Shown here: positions 25,701 through 33,011 of the stretch, in pieces
How positions within the stretch are numbered: position 1 is the first letter of the stretch
Layout of the letters: each line of letters begins with the position of its first letter
From: Nocardia niigatensis NBRC 100131
GTDB lineage: Bacteria; Actinomycetota; Actinomycetes; Mycobacteriales; Mycobacteriaceae
DNA: 64,000 nucleotides
Direction of reading: 5' to 3'
NCBI RefSeq assembly: GCF_000308655.1
Contig: NZ_BAGC01000043.1
Span: 558,001-622,000, forward strand
Position numbers and translations under genes: made by a program
The notes under the pieces: generated by a model
Databases searched by the model: none
Told to the model about the DNA's origin: nothing
What the model saw: only the letters and a program-made list of their open reading frames with translations

Positions 25701-25763
25701 CCGTGGGTCGCGGCGGCCATGCGTGTTTCTCGCCCGGCCCGCCGCAGAAACATCGGCGCGCAC
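19722..25763 (-). CDS. Dimodular nonribosomal peptide synthetase, A-T-C-A-T-R
   Basis: 2013-aa synthetase. Domains: adenylation 1 (about 25-530; YTSGSTGAPKG near 178), carrier 1 (Ser563 in LGGNS), condensation (about 625-1060; HHLAADG at 747-753, intact), adenylation 2 (about 1075-1565; FTSGSTGRPKG near 1217), carrier 2 (Ser1602), and a C-terminal thioester reductase (about 1675-2013; GATGFLG, catalytic Tyr1824/Lys1828 in YVATK). No epimerase, methyltransferase or thioesterase. Predicted: two amino acids joined and released as a dipeptide aldehyde (or alcohol), which could cyclise to an imine/pyrazinone as with Staphylococcus AusA. Hand-aligned ten-residue codes are DALFVALVAK and DAILVALISK (hydrophobic, no sure match). 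GTG start, AGGA upstream. No MbtH or PPTase gene is visible. Confidence 0.92.
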   Translation of the reverse strand: MRADVSAAGRARNTHGRRDPRIRLLPQLLAAAAEGNPSGIAVRAGALSLTYAELDDRSTRLARVLVARGIGPGDRVVLALPRSPEAVIAVWAVAKSGAAFVPVDPGYPPDRVSHMLADAGACFGLTRTALRDRLGDAVEWFELDTPHCAELLADGSAEALHFTERTRRLHGRDIAYVIYTSGSTGAPKGVAVTHAGLAGLCAELTRRFAVTPEARILHFASPSFDAAVLELLLAVGAGATMVLAPADCYGGGDLAVLLRAERVTHAFLTPAVLAGLDATGLPDLAVVVAGGEECPADLVARWSPGRSFFNLYGPTETTVAATIGTALTAVGTVDIGGPIAGVTALVLDARLRPVPTSVAGELYLAGPGLARGYHHRPGLTATRFVAHPNGMGERIYRTGDVVRWILGPAGAPVLQYLGRNDSQVQIRGIRVELEEIDAVLSAHESVSYATSLVRRLRSGADGVVSYVVPATGTAADAAVLAAYARQQLPRHAVPAAITLIDRIPLTPSGKLDRAALPEPALAARPYRRTLTDTERAVAAAFEELLGVRRIGADDDFFDLGGNSILATRLAGRLGADRATRVPVPVVFEHSSVAALAAAVDGLGSGGRPPLTARPRSVTRAPLSPAQQRLWFLARLDPESATYNIPFALRLSGELDTAAVELAVRDLLDRHEALRTRYPEHHGTGYQDIRPAVAVQWDPATVEIAESRLWPELIALAGKGFDVTAEVPVRLRLYRTAEREHVLAVVIHHLAADGFSMVPLTRDLMTAYTARTRGAAPDWPPPAVQYADYAIWQRELLGTAEDSGSLLADQLRHWRLALAGLPPLLDLPTDRPRPPVASHRGAAQHFRVDAALHRALEELAQSRGVSVFMLLHAALAVLLARLAGTTDVAVGAPVAGRGEPALDEVVGMFVNTLVLRARIDPSESFTRLLNRVRDNDIAAFAHAELPFEQLVADLDPPRTRAHHPLFQVALSFQEFGDQVLRLPGLTVTAADLGESFSPVDLQLTVVPQRDAEGAAGLHCSWRYAIDLFDESTIARLGQRLTALLAAVVAEPGRAVGDLPLTDAAELATFPTHGPNHAVPQRFMFDAFLDQARLTPDADAVTGDGVTLTYRELAERSNRLTRKLIGLGVGPGTTVGAALDPGPDLIVTLYAIVQAGGAFMPIDPGQPADRIEAMLATAAPVCTVTADLVNPTELYGFSPEPVTDADRLRPLRAQDLAYVIFTSGSTGRPKGVGIPHSALAGYIAFFTAEYQLTERDTYLQLVPATFDASLIGATVPLAVGGHLVVPSGASRTDPEHLADLMARHRVSAFLAVPSLLRALLDHAPAGAFDTLRVVWAGGEALPTELIARFAAAGPARLHNLYGPTEATISVTGTEVTRFGDEPVSIGAPHWNSRAYVLDARLHPVPAGTPGELYVAGAQLARGYLGQAGVTADHFVADPFAGGGERMYRTGDLVRRTRDGGLEYLGRSDFQLKLRGLRIEPGEVEAALRAHPAVAEAVVAIRRERLVGYLRVTGTTLVLSDVLAVARKRLPGYMVPGQLTIVDAFPLGPTGKLDRGALPDPEPRTREYRAPETAEELAIAEVLGAELGIERVGREDDFFALGGNSLSAIRIRAALSDRLGLPVPLAYLFAHPQVWELAAALRAEPATIGHELDPVADMALAPEITAADLAAQRPGAPATILLTGATGFLGVFLLRELLEHTSATVYCLIRACDEFAARERISANAGRYGIDLSAHAHRIVAVAGDLAQQWLGLAPADFADLARQIDAIYHNAALVNHLEPYARMRAANVSGTVEVLRLAATTRAKPIHYISTASVCDGPLPHGLPGYVATKWVAEHLVRTAADRGLPARIYRPGLITGDSRTGVAGTDDAWWTMLRAMLILGLAPELPDAEVAMLPVDQAATAVVAAAECSGPRIVGLLPARTLSLKAIRDELLGRGYRLDLVDPADFATALLTAAEQPGADDLLVRAAALTVNYSAEVTGAPSDPDSPCPGAGRATLLRYLDYYVAAGFLPAPPL

Positions 25764-25879
25764 CGGTTCCTACTCTCAGCCTCGATTCGCCTTCCCACAC
25801 GGCGAACTGAATACCGCGTTCCGGGCGGGTCGGCAACACGTAGGCGTGTCACCGGGCCGACATTCCGCGCGGGCCGTGG

Positions 25880-27073
25880 TCAGGCGGACAGCAGGCCCAG
25901 GTCGCGGCGGCCGGAACCGACCACCGGGACCGGGTCGGCGGCGAGGACCCGGTGCACCAGTTCGTGGTAGACGTCGCGGAAGTCGACGGTCACCTTCAGG
26001 TCGCCGTTGTCGAGGTCGGTGAGGCCGGGCTCGTCGCCGTGGAAGCCGCCCGCCACCGACGCCCCGGCCAGGAAGACCGGTCCGGCGGTGCCGTGGTCGG
26101 TGCCCTGCGACGCATTGGCGGCGACCCGGCGGCCGAATTCGCTGTAGGCCATCAGCACCACGTCACGACCGCGTGGATGGGTGGAGAGGTCCTTCAGGAA
26201 GGCGGTGACCGCGTCGTCCAGGCGGCCCAGCAGCTGTTCCTGGGTGTGCCGCTCGTCGGCGTGGGTGTCGAACCCGCCCAGGCCGACCGAGTAGACGCGG
26301 GTGGGGACACCGGCCTTGACGCACTGGGCGACCAGGTCCAGCTGGGCGGTGAGCGGGTTCGCGCCCGTCTTCCCGGACTGCTTCAGGGCCGAGAAGGTCT
26401 GCCGGGCAGTCTGTTCGGCCTGATATCCGGTGCAGACCCGGGCTCGCGCCGGGCTGTCGCCGGGATCGGTCGCGGCCAGACCGGACAGCGCCGCGGCCAG
26501 CTCGGCGGACAGGGGTGCGGACGACGGATCCAGCGCCGCCGCAGTGTGTTTCGCACCCAGGGCGAGCTGCGGCAGGACCGGTCCGATATTGACCGCGCGC
26601 ACCGGATCGTCGCCGGTCGTGTCCAGCCAGCGGCCGATCCAGCCGGTCTGTACCGGTTCATCGGGTGAGGCGGTCTGCCAGATGTCCATGGAGCGGAAGT
26701 GACTGTGGTCGGGCTTCGGATAGCCGACGCCGCGCACGATGGCGAGGGTGTGGTCACTCCACAGGCCGGCCAGGCCCTTCAGCGCCGGGTTGAGGCCCAG
26801 CTGGTCGTCGAGGTGCAGGACTTCCTCAGGACGGTAGGACATTTCGGGTCGCGCATCGTGATAGGCGTTGTCCGCGTAGGGAATCACCGTACCGAGGCCG
26901 TCGTTGCCGCCGTAGAGCGTGAGCACTACCAGGATTCCGGACCCGGCGGCCAGCGGGGTGGTGACCGCCCGCTGCTGCAGCTCGTCCCAGGTGATCACGG
27001 AGGCGCCGGCCACCCCGAGCGCGCCCAGCACGCCGGTGCCGACCAGGAACTGTCTGCGACTGAATTGCGGCAT
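25880..27073 (-). CDS. DUF1501 family Tat-exported protein
   Basis: 397-aa protein with a twin-arginine signal (SRRQFLVGTG, then a hydrophobic stretch GALGVAGASVI), so it is exported folded. The mature part has the alkaline-phosphatase/sulfatase-like DUF1501 pattern: LYGGNDGL near residue 54, GWIGRWLD, GGFDTHADE near residue 270, and MAYSEFGRRVAANASQGTDHG near residue 310. Biochemical role unknown; family members always neighbour DUF1800 genes, as here (14 bases from the upstream DUF1800 stop). ATG start. Only 116 bases separate its end from the NRPS start on the same strand, so transcriptional read-through is possible. Confidence 0.85.
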   Translation of the reverse strand: MPQFSRRQFLVGTGVLGALGVAGASVITWDELQQRAVTTPLAAGSGILVVLTLYGGNDGLGTVIPYADNAYHDARPEMSYRPEEVLHLDDQLGLNPALKGLAGLWSDHTLAIVRGVGYPKPDHSHFRSMDIWQTASPDEPVQTGWIGRWLDTTGDDPVRAVNIGPVLPQLALGAKHTAAALDPSSAPLSAELAAALSGLAATDPGDSPARARVCTGYQAEQTARQTFSALKQSGKTGANPLTAQLDLVAQCVKAGVPTRVYSVGLGGFDTHADERHTQEQLLGRLDDAVTAFLKDLSTHPRGRDVVLMAYSEFGRRVAANASQGTDHGTAGPVFLAGASVAGGFHGDEPGLTDLDNGDLKVTVDFRDVYHELVHRVLAADPVPVVGSGRRDLGLLSA

Positions 27074-27086
27074 GGTGGTGTGGCTT

Positions 27087-28391
27087 TCAGCTGGTGAGGT
27101 ATTCGGGCGTATTGATGGCGAGCGCGGCCAGCCGGGACGGCTGATCGACAGCGGTCGCGAGCACCTCGGCGCTGCGGTCCGACCAGGAGCCGAGGCCGAG
27201 CAGATAGGCCGTCGCGTCCAGGCGATCCGGCCTGCCCGCCTGCGTGATCGGCGACAGGTCGGCCTTCTTCATCAGATCCATGGCCGCCGTGAGCCGTATC
27301 TGCGCGGCCGCGCTCGACATCCAGCCCTGCCCGCGCGGCCAGCCGCCGACCGAGGGCGGGTAGAAGGGCAGCTGGCCGAGGGTGCGCAGCGTCCCGGCGA
27401 GAGCGCGGGCCTCGGCGTCCTGGGTGAGCGGGATCTTGAATGCTCGCACGGCGGCGATCAGCCATTCGACCGGTCCGTGCACGACGGTGTCGCGGGCGGT
27501 GGTGAATTCCGGGTCGGTGCAGACGGCGGTCACCAGCGCGGACAGGTCCCGGCCCGGACCGTAGGCCGCGGTGAGGCGGTTCAGGGCGGCGTCGGAGGGT
27601 GGTTCGTCGGAGGCCAGCTGCTGCCACAGCCGCCCCGCCACGAAGCGCGCGGACTCCGGGCGAGCGAGCACGGCATCGCAGAACGACCGGGCGTCGAGCG
27701 CACCCGTCATGCCCAGCACGGTTTTCGCGCCCGGGTCGTGCCGCCTGGCGTCGAAGGCGGCCGTACCGCCGGTGATGGTCCAGCCGGTGAGGGCCCGGGC
27801 GCCCTCCCGGACATCGGTCTCGGTGTAGCCGTTGCCGTGGCCGAGGGCGAAGAGCTCCATGAATTCCCGGGACAGGTTCTCGTTGGGCGCCTTCGCGGTA
27901 TTGGCGACGCCGTCCAGCCAGCGCAGCATGGCCGGATCGGTGAGCATGGCGTAGGCGAGCGCACTGAAGTCACCCGTGCCACCGGTCCGCAATGTCCGGT
28001 TCTGCGCGGCCATCTCGGCGGCATTGCGGACCTTGCCGGCCGAGGTGGCGAAGTGGTTGTGCCACAGCAGGGTCAGCTTCTCCCGGACCGGGACCCGGAC
28101 GGCGGCCATGCGCCGCAGCCACCACCAGGTCAGCGCGTCCAGCTGCCCGGTGATCCGCGCCTGGTACTGCTTGCGCGCGTCGGCGGGCGCGTCCTTGCCG
28201 AGCGGGGCGGGTGGGACCAGCTCCGGCATAGGAGTGGCGCGAGCGCCCGGATCGGCCTCGGGGTCGGTGGTCAGCGCGGTGCGCAGGTACCCCGCGACAT
28301 CGGAGACCGCGTCGATCTCGGGCCCGGTCGCGCCGAACCCGGTGCGGCGCAGCACCCGTGCGGTTGCCATCCACTCCGCAGACCTGCCCAT
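27087..28391 (-). CDS. DUF1800 family protein
   Basis: 434-aa DUF1800 protein. Diagnostic segments: LRRTGFGATGPEIDAV near the N-terminus, LLWHNHFATS (about residue 110), AMLTDPAMLRWLDG, NENLSREFMELFALGHGN (about 170), and VGGWPRGQGWMSSAA near the C-terminus. No signal peptide is evident, unlike its DUF1501 partner. The ATG at 28391 is chosen; a GTG at 28415 in the same frame is possible and neither has a clear Shine-Dalgarno. Function unknown; inferred to act with the DUF1501 protein, perhaps in the cell envelope. Confidence 0.82.
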   Translation of the reverse strand: MGRSAEWMATARVLRRTGFGATGPEIDAVSDVAGYLRTALTTDPEADPGARATPMPELVPPAPLGKDAPADARKQYQARITGQLDALTWWWLRRMAAVRVPVREKLTLLWHNHFATSAGKVRNAAEMAAQNRTLRTGGTGDFSALAYAMLTDPAMLRWLDGVANTAKAPNENLSREFMELFALGHGNGYTETDVREGARALTGWTITGGTAAFDARRHDPGAKTVLGMTGALDARSFCDAVLARPESARFVAGRLWQQLASDEPPSDAALNRLTAAYGPGRDLSALVTAVCTDPEFTTARDTVVHGPVEWLIAAVRAFKIPLTQDAEARALAGTLRTLGQLPFYPPSVGGWPRGQGWMSSAAAQIRLTAAMDLMKKADLSPITQAGRPDRLDATAYLLGLGSWSDRSAEVLATAVDQPSRLAALAINTPEYLTS

Positions 28392-28454
28392 GTCCCGAGT
28401 ATCGAGCGCTCGCACGCCTGCTCAGGGGGTCACGCGCGGAGTTTCAGGCAATCT

Positions 28455-29327
28455 TCAGTCCCCGACCGGCCCGCGGACCGCGTGCAGCAGCGGTGCCCGG
28501 CCGTTCCTGACCAGCAGATCCGGCAGCGGTGCACCGAGGTACTCGTCGAACAGCTCCGACAGCGACCGCAGCTCGACCGTATCGAAACCCACTGCGCGGA
28601 GCAGGTTCTCGATCTCCTCGGGTTCGAAGAAGCTGAGCCACGGTTCGTTCATCGCCGCGATCCGCTCGGCCCGTGCCCGCACCTCCGCCCGCTCCTCCTC
28701 GGTGTTTCCCGCGCTCAGGTAGTCGAGCACGACGTGGACCGGCTGCCCCTGCCCCACGATGAACCGCAGGGTCTCCTCGATGGCCGCCCGGGTCAGATAC
28801 ATGACGACGCCGAGCCAGACGAACACCGCCGACCGGTCCCGGTCGAACCCGACGTCCGCCAATCTCGCTGCCAGCGTGTCGGTTTCGAAATCCACCGGCA
28901 CGAAGGTGAGCGACTCCGGAATCCCGATCGCGGCCTGCGCGAGCATCTCCCGCTTCCACTCCTGGGTGTCCGGGTGATCGACCTCGAATACTCGCAGGCC
29001 GGGGTGCGGATTCCGGTAGCCGAACGTGTCCAGGCCGGCCCCCAGAATCACCACCTGTGTGGTCCCGTCTGCGACGGCGGCCGCCACCACCTCTTCGGCG
29101 AACCGGGCCCGCGCACCCAGGAAGTACCGCCGCACCCGCTTCCGCGGATCGTTCCCGCCCGGCCGATCCAGCGTCGCCGTATCCAGTTCCCGGATCCGAT
29201 CCGAGGTCACACCCAGAATCCGTGCCGCCAGCGGATCGGTGAACACCCGCGGCTCTCCCGAAAGCTGGTGATAGGCCCGCGCATACGCGGTGGCCAGAGC
29301 AGTCCTACTCGCCCTACCGGTCTCCAT
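28455..29327 (-). CDS. SAM-dependent methyltransferase, TIGR00027/LCMT-like family
   Basis: 290-aa methyltransferase of the family greatly expanded in mycobacteria and Nocardia. Family markers: FTDPLAARILG (about residue 30), an RVRRYFLGARARFAEE helix, motif I VILGAGLDTFGYR (about 97-109), FEVDHPDTQEWKR, WLGVVMYLTRAAI, and an acidic C-terminal half. Substrates are largely unknown. Start: ATG 29327, because TAGGCT on the minus strand ends six bases before it and there is no Shine-Dalgarno, indicating a leaderless message; a GTG at 29333 would fall inside that spacing. Divergent from the HAD gene. Confidence 0.85.
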   Translation of the reverse strand: METGRASRTALATAYARAYHQLSGEPRVFTDPLAARILGVTSDRIRELDTATLDRPGGNDPRKRVRRYFLGARARFAEEVVAAAVADGTTQVVILGAGLDTFGYRNPHPGLRVFEVDHPDTQEWKREMLAQAAIGIPESLTFVPVDFETDTLAARLADVGFDRDRSAVFVWLGVVMYLTRAAIEETLRFIVGQGQPVHVVLDYLSAGNTEEERAEVRARAERIAAMNEPWLSFFEPEEIENLLRAVGFDTVELRSLSELFDEYLGAPLPDLLVRNGRAPLLHAVRGPVGD

Positions 29328-29333
29328 CCCCAC

Positions 29334-29339
29334 AGCCTA
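29334..29339 (-). promoter_or_regulatory. Leaderless-type -10 box, methyltransferase
   Basis: TAGGCT followed by six bases and the ATG at 29327, no ribosome-binding site. Confidence 0.5.
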
Positions 29340-29423
29340 GAACCGCCACCGACCGCCGGAACTATGACAAACCCCTCGAGTTCCGCTCGGTGCCACGGAC
29401 CGCCGGACATGGGGGCCGGGGCC

Positions 29424-29429
29424 TAGTCT
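29424..29429 (+). promoter_or_regulatory. Leaderless-type -10 box, HAD gene
   Basis: TAGTCT followed by six bases and the GTG at 29436, no ribosome-binding site. Confidence 0.5.
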
Positions 29430-29435
29430 TCGGCT

Positions 29436-30143
29436 GTGAGCGTGTTGAGCGTGCAGGCGCTGCTGTTCGACGTACAGGGGACGGCGACCGATTTCCATTC
29501 GACCATTCGGCGGGCGGCCGCGGACGCGCTCGGCGGTGAACGGCCGGGCGAGGATTGGAGCGCGTTCGTGAACGAGTGGCGGGCCGCGTATTTCGCGGAG
29601 ACGTCACAGCAGCCGGAGCAAGGGCCGTGGATGAGCGTGGCCTCGGTGTACCGGAAGACGCTGGATCCCCTGCTGGACGCGCGTGGGATCTCGGCCGGGG
29701 TGGCGGCGCGAGACGAGCTGGCCCGGGCGTGGGCCCGGCTGGATCCGTGGCCGGACACGGTGGCGGGGCTGCGGCGGTTGCGGACGCGGTTCACGCTGGC
29801 GACGCTGTCCAATGCGGATGTCAGTGCCGTGGTGGCGATTTCGCGGCACGGGGACCTGCCGTGGCATGCCGTTTTCGCGGCCGAGATGGCCGGGGTGTTC
29901 AAGCCCGACCCGCGGACCTATCGTCTCGCGGCGGGATATCTGGGCCTGGAACCGGCGGAGATCATGATGGTGGCCAGCCACAAGTACGACATCCGGGCGG
30001 CCGGCGCACTCGGGTTCCGGACGGCGTTCATCGCACGGCCGCTCGAATACGGCGATCCGGAACTCGGCGATGCGGAGTTCTCGGACGAATTCGATATCAA
30101 TGCCGTGGATTTCCTCGACCTGGCCGACCAGCTCGGCTGCTGA
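29436..30143 (+). CDS. HAD-superfamily hydrolase (haloacid dehalogenase type II-like)
   Basis: 235-aa HAD protein. Motif I is FDVQGT with nucleophile Asp (about residue 11); motif II is TLSNAD (about 128); motif III Lys is in GVFKPDPRTY; motif IV is in a variant form, HKYDIRAAGALGFRTAFI, instead of the usual acidic pair. The HxxDxxxAxxxGxxTAF block is typical of type II haloacid dehalogenases, which hydrolyse 2-haloacids, though many relatives are phosphatases. Starts at a GTG with a TAGTCT hexamer six bases upstream and no Shine-Dalgarno. Followed 56 bases later by a TerD gene on the same strand. Confidence 0.83.
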   Translation: MSVLSVQALLFDVQGTATDFHSTIRRAAADALGGERPGEDWSAFVNEWRAAYFAETSQQPEQGPWMSVASVYRKTLDPLLDARGISAGVAARDELARAWARLDPWPDTVAGLRRLRTRFTLATLSNADVSAVVAISRHGDLPWHAVFAAEMAGVFKPDPRTYRLAAGYLGLEPAEIMMVASHKYDIRAAGALGFRTAFIARPLEYGDPELGDAEFSDEFDINAVDFLDLADQLGC

Positions 30144-30199
30144 GGACACCCCGGTCTCCTACAGTGGCAAGTGGACGTCTCGATACGGGAGGATCGGCC

Positions 30200-31546
30200 T
30201 TGTCCACAACGCTTGTGAAGGGTCAGAACGGACCGCTCACCACGCCGGAGGTGGTGGTCTCCGTCCGGGTCGCGGCGGCCGCCGGGCTGTCCGCGCTACT
30301 GGTGACCGAGCACGGGAAAGTGCGCTCGGACGCGGATTTCGTGTTCTACAACCAGCCCTCCGGGCCCGGGGTGCGGCTCCGGAACGGAGCGGCGGGGCAG
30401 CCCGCCGAACTGTCGGTGGCATTGGCCCAGGTGCCGGCCGACATCACCGAGATCCGGGCGGTGATCACGCTCGAGGAGGCGGGTGCCACCTTCGGCCGGA
30501 TCGCGCCGCCCAGCGCGGTGGTGTCCGATCAGCAGGGTAACCCGCTGTACGAGTACAAGATCGAGGACCTGCAGAGCGAATCGATCGTGATCGCGGTGGA
30601 GCTGTACCGGCGCTACGGGAACTGGAAGGTGCGCGCGGTCGGCCAGGGCTACGCGGGCGGCTTCGCGGCCCTGGTCACCGATCACGGGGTCACCGTCGAC
30701 GACGCGGCGGCGCCCGCCGATACCCGCGCTGCTCCCCCGCCCCCGCCGCCACCGGCCCCCACGGCCTACCCGCCGCCGGTCGAGCCGACCTACGTCACGC
30801 CGAACTCGCCGTATCCGACACAACCGCCCCCGAACTCGCCGTATCCCGCGCCACCGCAGCCGACTTCCCCGTATCCGGCTCAGCCGCAGCCGAATTCGCC
30901 CTATCAGGCCCCGCCCCCTGGCCCCACCCAGCCGGCCGGCGACGGCGGGCTCTCACGCGGACGGCCGGTGAATCTGTCCAAGGGCCAGCGCGTCACCCTG
31001 CGCAAGGACGGCGGCGTCGCGCTCACCCGGATCCGGATGGGACTCGGGTGGGACCCGGCCCGGCAGGGCGGACTGTTCGGGCGGCGAGCGGTGAACATCG
31101 ACCTGGACGCCTGGGTGGCCATGTTCGCCGACCGGCATCTGGTGGACGTGGCCTACTACGGACAGCTCACATCCAAGGACGGCTCCATCCGGCATTCGGG
31201 CGACAACCTGACCGGTGAGGGCGCCGCCGGGGACGACGAGGTGATCCTGGTCGACCTGAGCCGGGTGCCGCGCCACGTGACCACGCTGCTGTTCATCGTC
31301 ACCTCGTACCAGGGCCATACCTTCGAGCAGGTCAGCAATGCCTACTGCCGGCTGGTGGACGACACCACGCAGGCGGAGCTGGCCCGCTACGCGCTGGCGG
31401 GCGGCATGCCGTTCACGGCCATCGCCATGGCAAAGGTATTCCGCACGAACGGGGAATGGAGCCTGCAGGCCATGGGCGAGGGCTTCCAGGCCAAGCATCC
31501 CGGTGAGGCCGTCCCGCAGCTGGGCCGGTTCATCACCGTCTCCTGA
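30200..31546 (+). CDS. Double TerD-domain protein with Pro-rich linker
   Basis: 448-aa protein with two TerD-like Ca2+-binding beta-sandwich domains. The first (about 1-170) is divergent, with FVFYNQPSGPG and GNPLYEYKI; the second (about 255-448) is closer to TerD, with KMG-like RMGLGWDP, DLDAWVAMF, a DGSIRHSGDNLTGEG metal loop, and FIVTSYQGHTF. They are joined by a Pro/Tyr-rich linker (about 175-250) of NSPYPxxP repeats. Start is TTG 30200, supported by GGAGG 8 bases upstream. The protein is cytosolic; TerD proteins are linked to tellurite/oxidative stress resistance and chemical-damage responses, mechanism unsettled. A second double-TerD gene is convergent just downstream. Confidence 0.85.
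   Translation: MSTTLVKGQNGPLTTPEVVVSVRVAAAAGLSALLVTEHGKVRSDADFVFYNQPSGPGVRLRNGAAGQPAELSVALAQVPADITEIRAVITLEEAGATFGRIAPPSAVVSDQQGNPLYEYKIEDLQSESIVIAVELYRRYGNWKVRAVGQGYAGGFAALVTDHGVTVDDAAAPADTRAAPPPPPPPAPTAYPPPVEPTYVTPNSPYPTQPPPNSPYPAPPQPTSPYPAQPQPNSPYQAPPPGPTQPAGDGGLSRGRPVNLSKGQRVTLRKDGGVALTRIRMGLGWDPARQGGLFGRRAVNIDLDAWVAMFADRHLVDVAYYGQLTSKDGSIRHSGDNLTGEGAAGDDEVILVDLSRVPRHVTTLLFIVTSYQGHTFEQVSNAYCRLVDDTTQAELARYALAGGMPFTAIAMAKVFRTNGEWSLQAMGEGFQAKHPGEAVPQLGRFITVS
30757..30926 (+). repeat. Pro/Tyr-rich linker repeats in TerD protein
   Basis: Imperfect repeats of about 30 bases encoding NSPYPTQPPP/NSPYPAPPQP/TSPYPAQPQP/NSPYQAPPP units. They give a flexible linker between the two TerD domains. Confidence 0.6.
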
Positions 31547-31632
31547 CGAACCGTGGGGCGCGGGACGGAATCCGCAGTCGGCCGGACCTGCTCACCCACG
31601 GCACACCGGCGACCCGCCGGAAGGCCCGGCGC

Positions 31633-32730
31633 TCAGAGGAACTCGGTGACCTGCGTGGCGGCCTCGACCGGGTGGCCGGCCTGGATCGGATGGCCGAGGG
31701 CCAGCACCTTCCAGATCCCGTCCTCACGGTGCACCTTGGCCACCACCATGCCCGTATGCGGGCCGCCCGAGCTCAGGTTGGATCGGGTGAGCTCGGCGTT
31801 GTTGGTGCCGTCGATCAAGCGCCAGAAGGCATTCCGCACGCGCTCGAAGGTGTGGCCCGCGTAGGAGGTGATCACGAAGACGATGGCGGTGACATGCGGG
31901 CCCACCCGGGTCAGGTCGACGGTGATGACCTCGTCGTCGCCCTTGCCCTCACCGGTGAGGTTGTCGCCGGAGTGCCGGATGGCGCCGTCCTTTGTCACCA
32001 GCTGGCCGTAGTAGGCGGCGTCCACCAGATCGTGCCCGGCGTACACCAGGGCCGAGGCGTCCAGATCGATCTCGACCGGGCGCGAGCCCCACTTGTGCTG
32101 CACGTGCACGGGATCCCAGCCCAGCCCCATCTTGACGAAGCTCAGGTCGGCGCCCTGCCGCCGCAGCGCGACGGTGTCACCGGCCTTCAATACCGGAGAG
32201 ATGGCCGGCGCGGCCGGGCGCGCCGCGGCCTGCGGCGAGCTGCTGACGGACACGCCGTGCTCGGCGAGCAGCGCCGGAAAGCCACCGGGATGACCGAAGC
32301 CGACCGCGCGGGCGTACCAGCCGTCCTCGCCGCGGTCGAGATCGACCGCCGCGACCGTCGACTCGTTGCCGAGACCGTCGATCACGTACTCGTACAGCGG
32401 GTTTCCACGATCGTCGGCAATGCCGATGTGCGGGGCGGGATAGTCGCCGAGGCGGCCGTCGCGGTCGTCCAGGCTGACGACGATGCGGATGTGCGCCACG
32501 CCCTGCGGTACCGAGCGCAGGTCGACGGCGACGGCGTTCTGCCCGGGCACCAGCTGGACGCCGGGGCCCGCGGGCTGGTTGTAGAAGATCAGATCACCGT
32601 CGCTGCGGACGGCGCCCCGATCGGTGAGAAGCAGTGCGGCGAGGTCGATACCCGCGCTGAAGTGCACCGTCACGGTGATGTCCGCGACGCCCAGTTCACC
32701 GGTTTGTCCTTGGGTGAGAAGTGCGGCCAC
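31633..32730 (-). CDS. Double TerD-domain protein
   Basis: 365-aa protein with two TerD domains and a short Ala/Pro linker (about 168-182). Domain 1 (about 10-165) has LIFYNQPAGPGVQ and GNPLYEYVIDG; domain 2 (about 185-365) has FVKMGLGWDP, IDLDASALVY, DGAIRHSGDNLTGEG (metal loop) and FVITSYAGHTF. It is clearly a paralogue of the convergent gene at 30200-31546 but lacks the proline repeats. GTG start at 32730: on the minus strand TAGAGT ends exactly six bases before it, so the message is probably leaderless, although the intervening bases also read GGGAGC. Confidence 0.85.
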   Translation of the reverse strand: MAALLTQGQTGELGVADITVTVHFSAGIDLAALLLTDRGAVRSDGDLIFYNQPAGPGVQLVPGQNAVAVDLRSVPQGVAHIRIVVSLDDRDGRLGDYPAPHIGIADDRGNPLYEYVIDGLGNESTVAAVDLDRGEDGWYARAVGFGHPGGFPALLAEHGVSVSSSPQAAARPAAPAISPVLKAGDTVALRRQGADLSFVKMGLGWDPVHVQHKWGSRPVEIDLDASALVYAGHDLVDAAYYGQLVTKDGAIRHSGDNLTGEGKGDDEVITVDLTRVGPHVTAIVFVITSYAGHTFERVRNAFWRLIDGTNNAELTRSNLSSGGPHTGMVVAKVHREDGIWKVLALGHPIQAGHPVEAATQVTEFL

Positions 32731-32736
32731 GCTCCC

Positions 32737-32742
32737 ACTCTA
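32737..32742 (-). promoter_or_regulatory. Leaderless-type -10 box, TerD gene
   Basis: TAGAGT followed by six bases and the GTG at 32730. Confidence 0.5.
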
Positions 32743-32884
32743 TGGGAACCTCGGGCAACCTGGACGAAACGATGAGATATCGCTTTCACGCGCGCGCACC
32801 TTATGACATATCACGACGCCAGACCACCCTCCGGCGAATCGTTTTATGCCACAACACGAATCGGTCGCATGATCAGTAACTTAC

Positions 32885-32905
32885 GGGTACCCTACTCGGC
32901 AGTAG
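32885..32905 (+). promoter_or_regulatory. Overlapping palindromes upstream of the GNAT-PKS operon
   Basis: GGGTACCC (32885-32892) runs into CTACT-CGGC-AGTAG (32892-32905), a perfect 5-base-arm inverted repeat. They sit 107 bases before the GNAT start in the only intergenic region upstream of the PKS operon. Candidate operator; regulator unknown. Confidence 0.4.
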
Positions 32906-33011
32906 CTTGGAAGGCTGCCGTCCAGTGAGGACAACCAGACAAACTGGGCGTGGTCACACTGTCCGTCATCGAGGTCGGGCGCTAACGGGCATGAAAACGT
33001 AAGGGACAGTT

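Noticed and set aside
30757..30926. Regularly spaced repeats resembling a CRISPR-like array
   Set aside because: They are coding Pro/Tyr repeats in frame within a TerD protein; no cas genes and no conserved repeat/spacer pattern.
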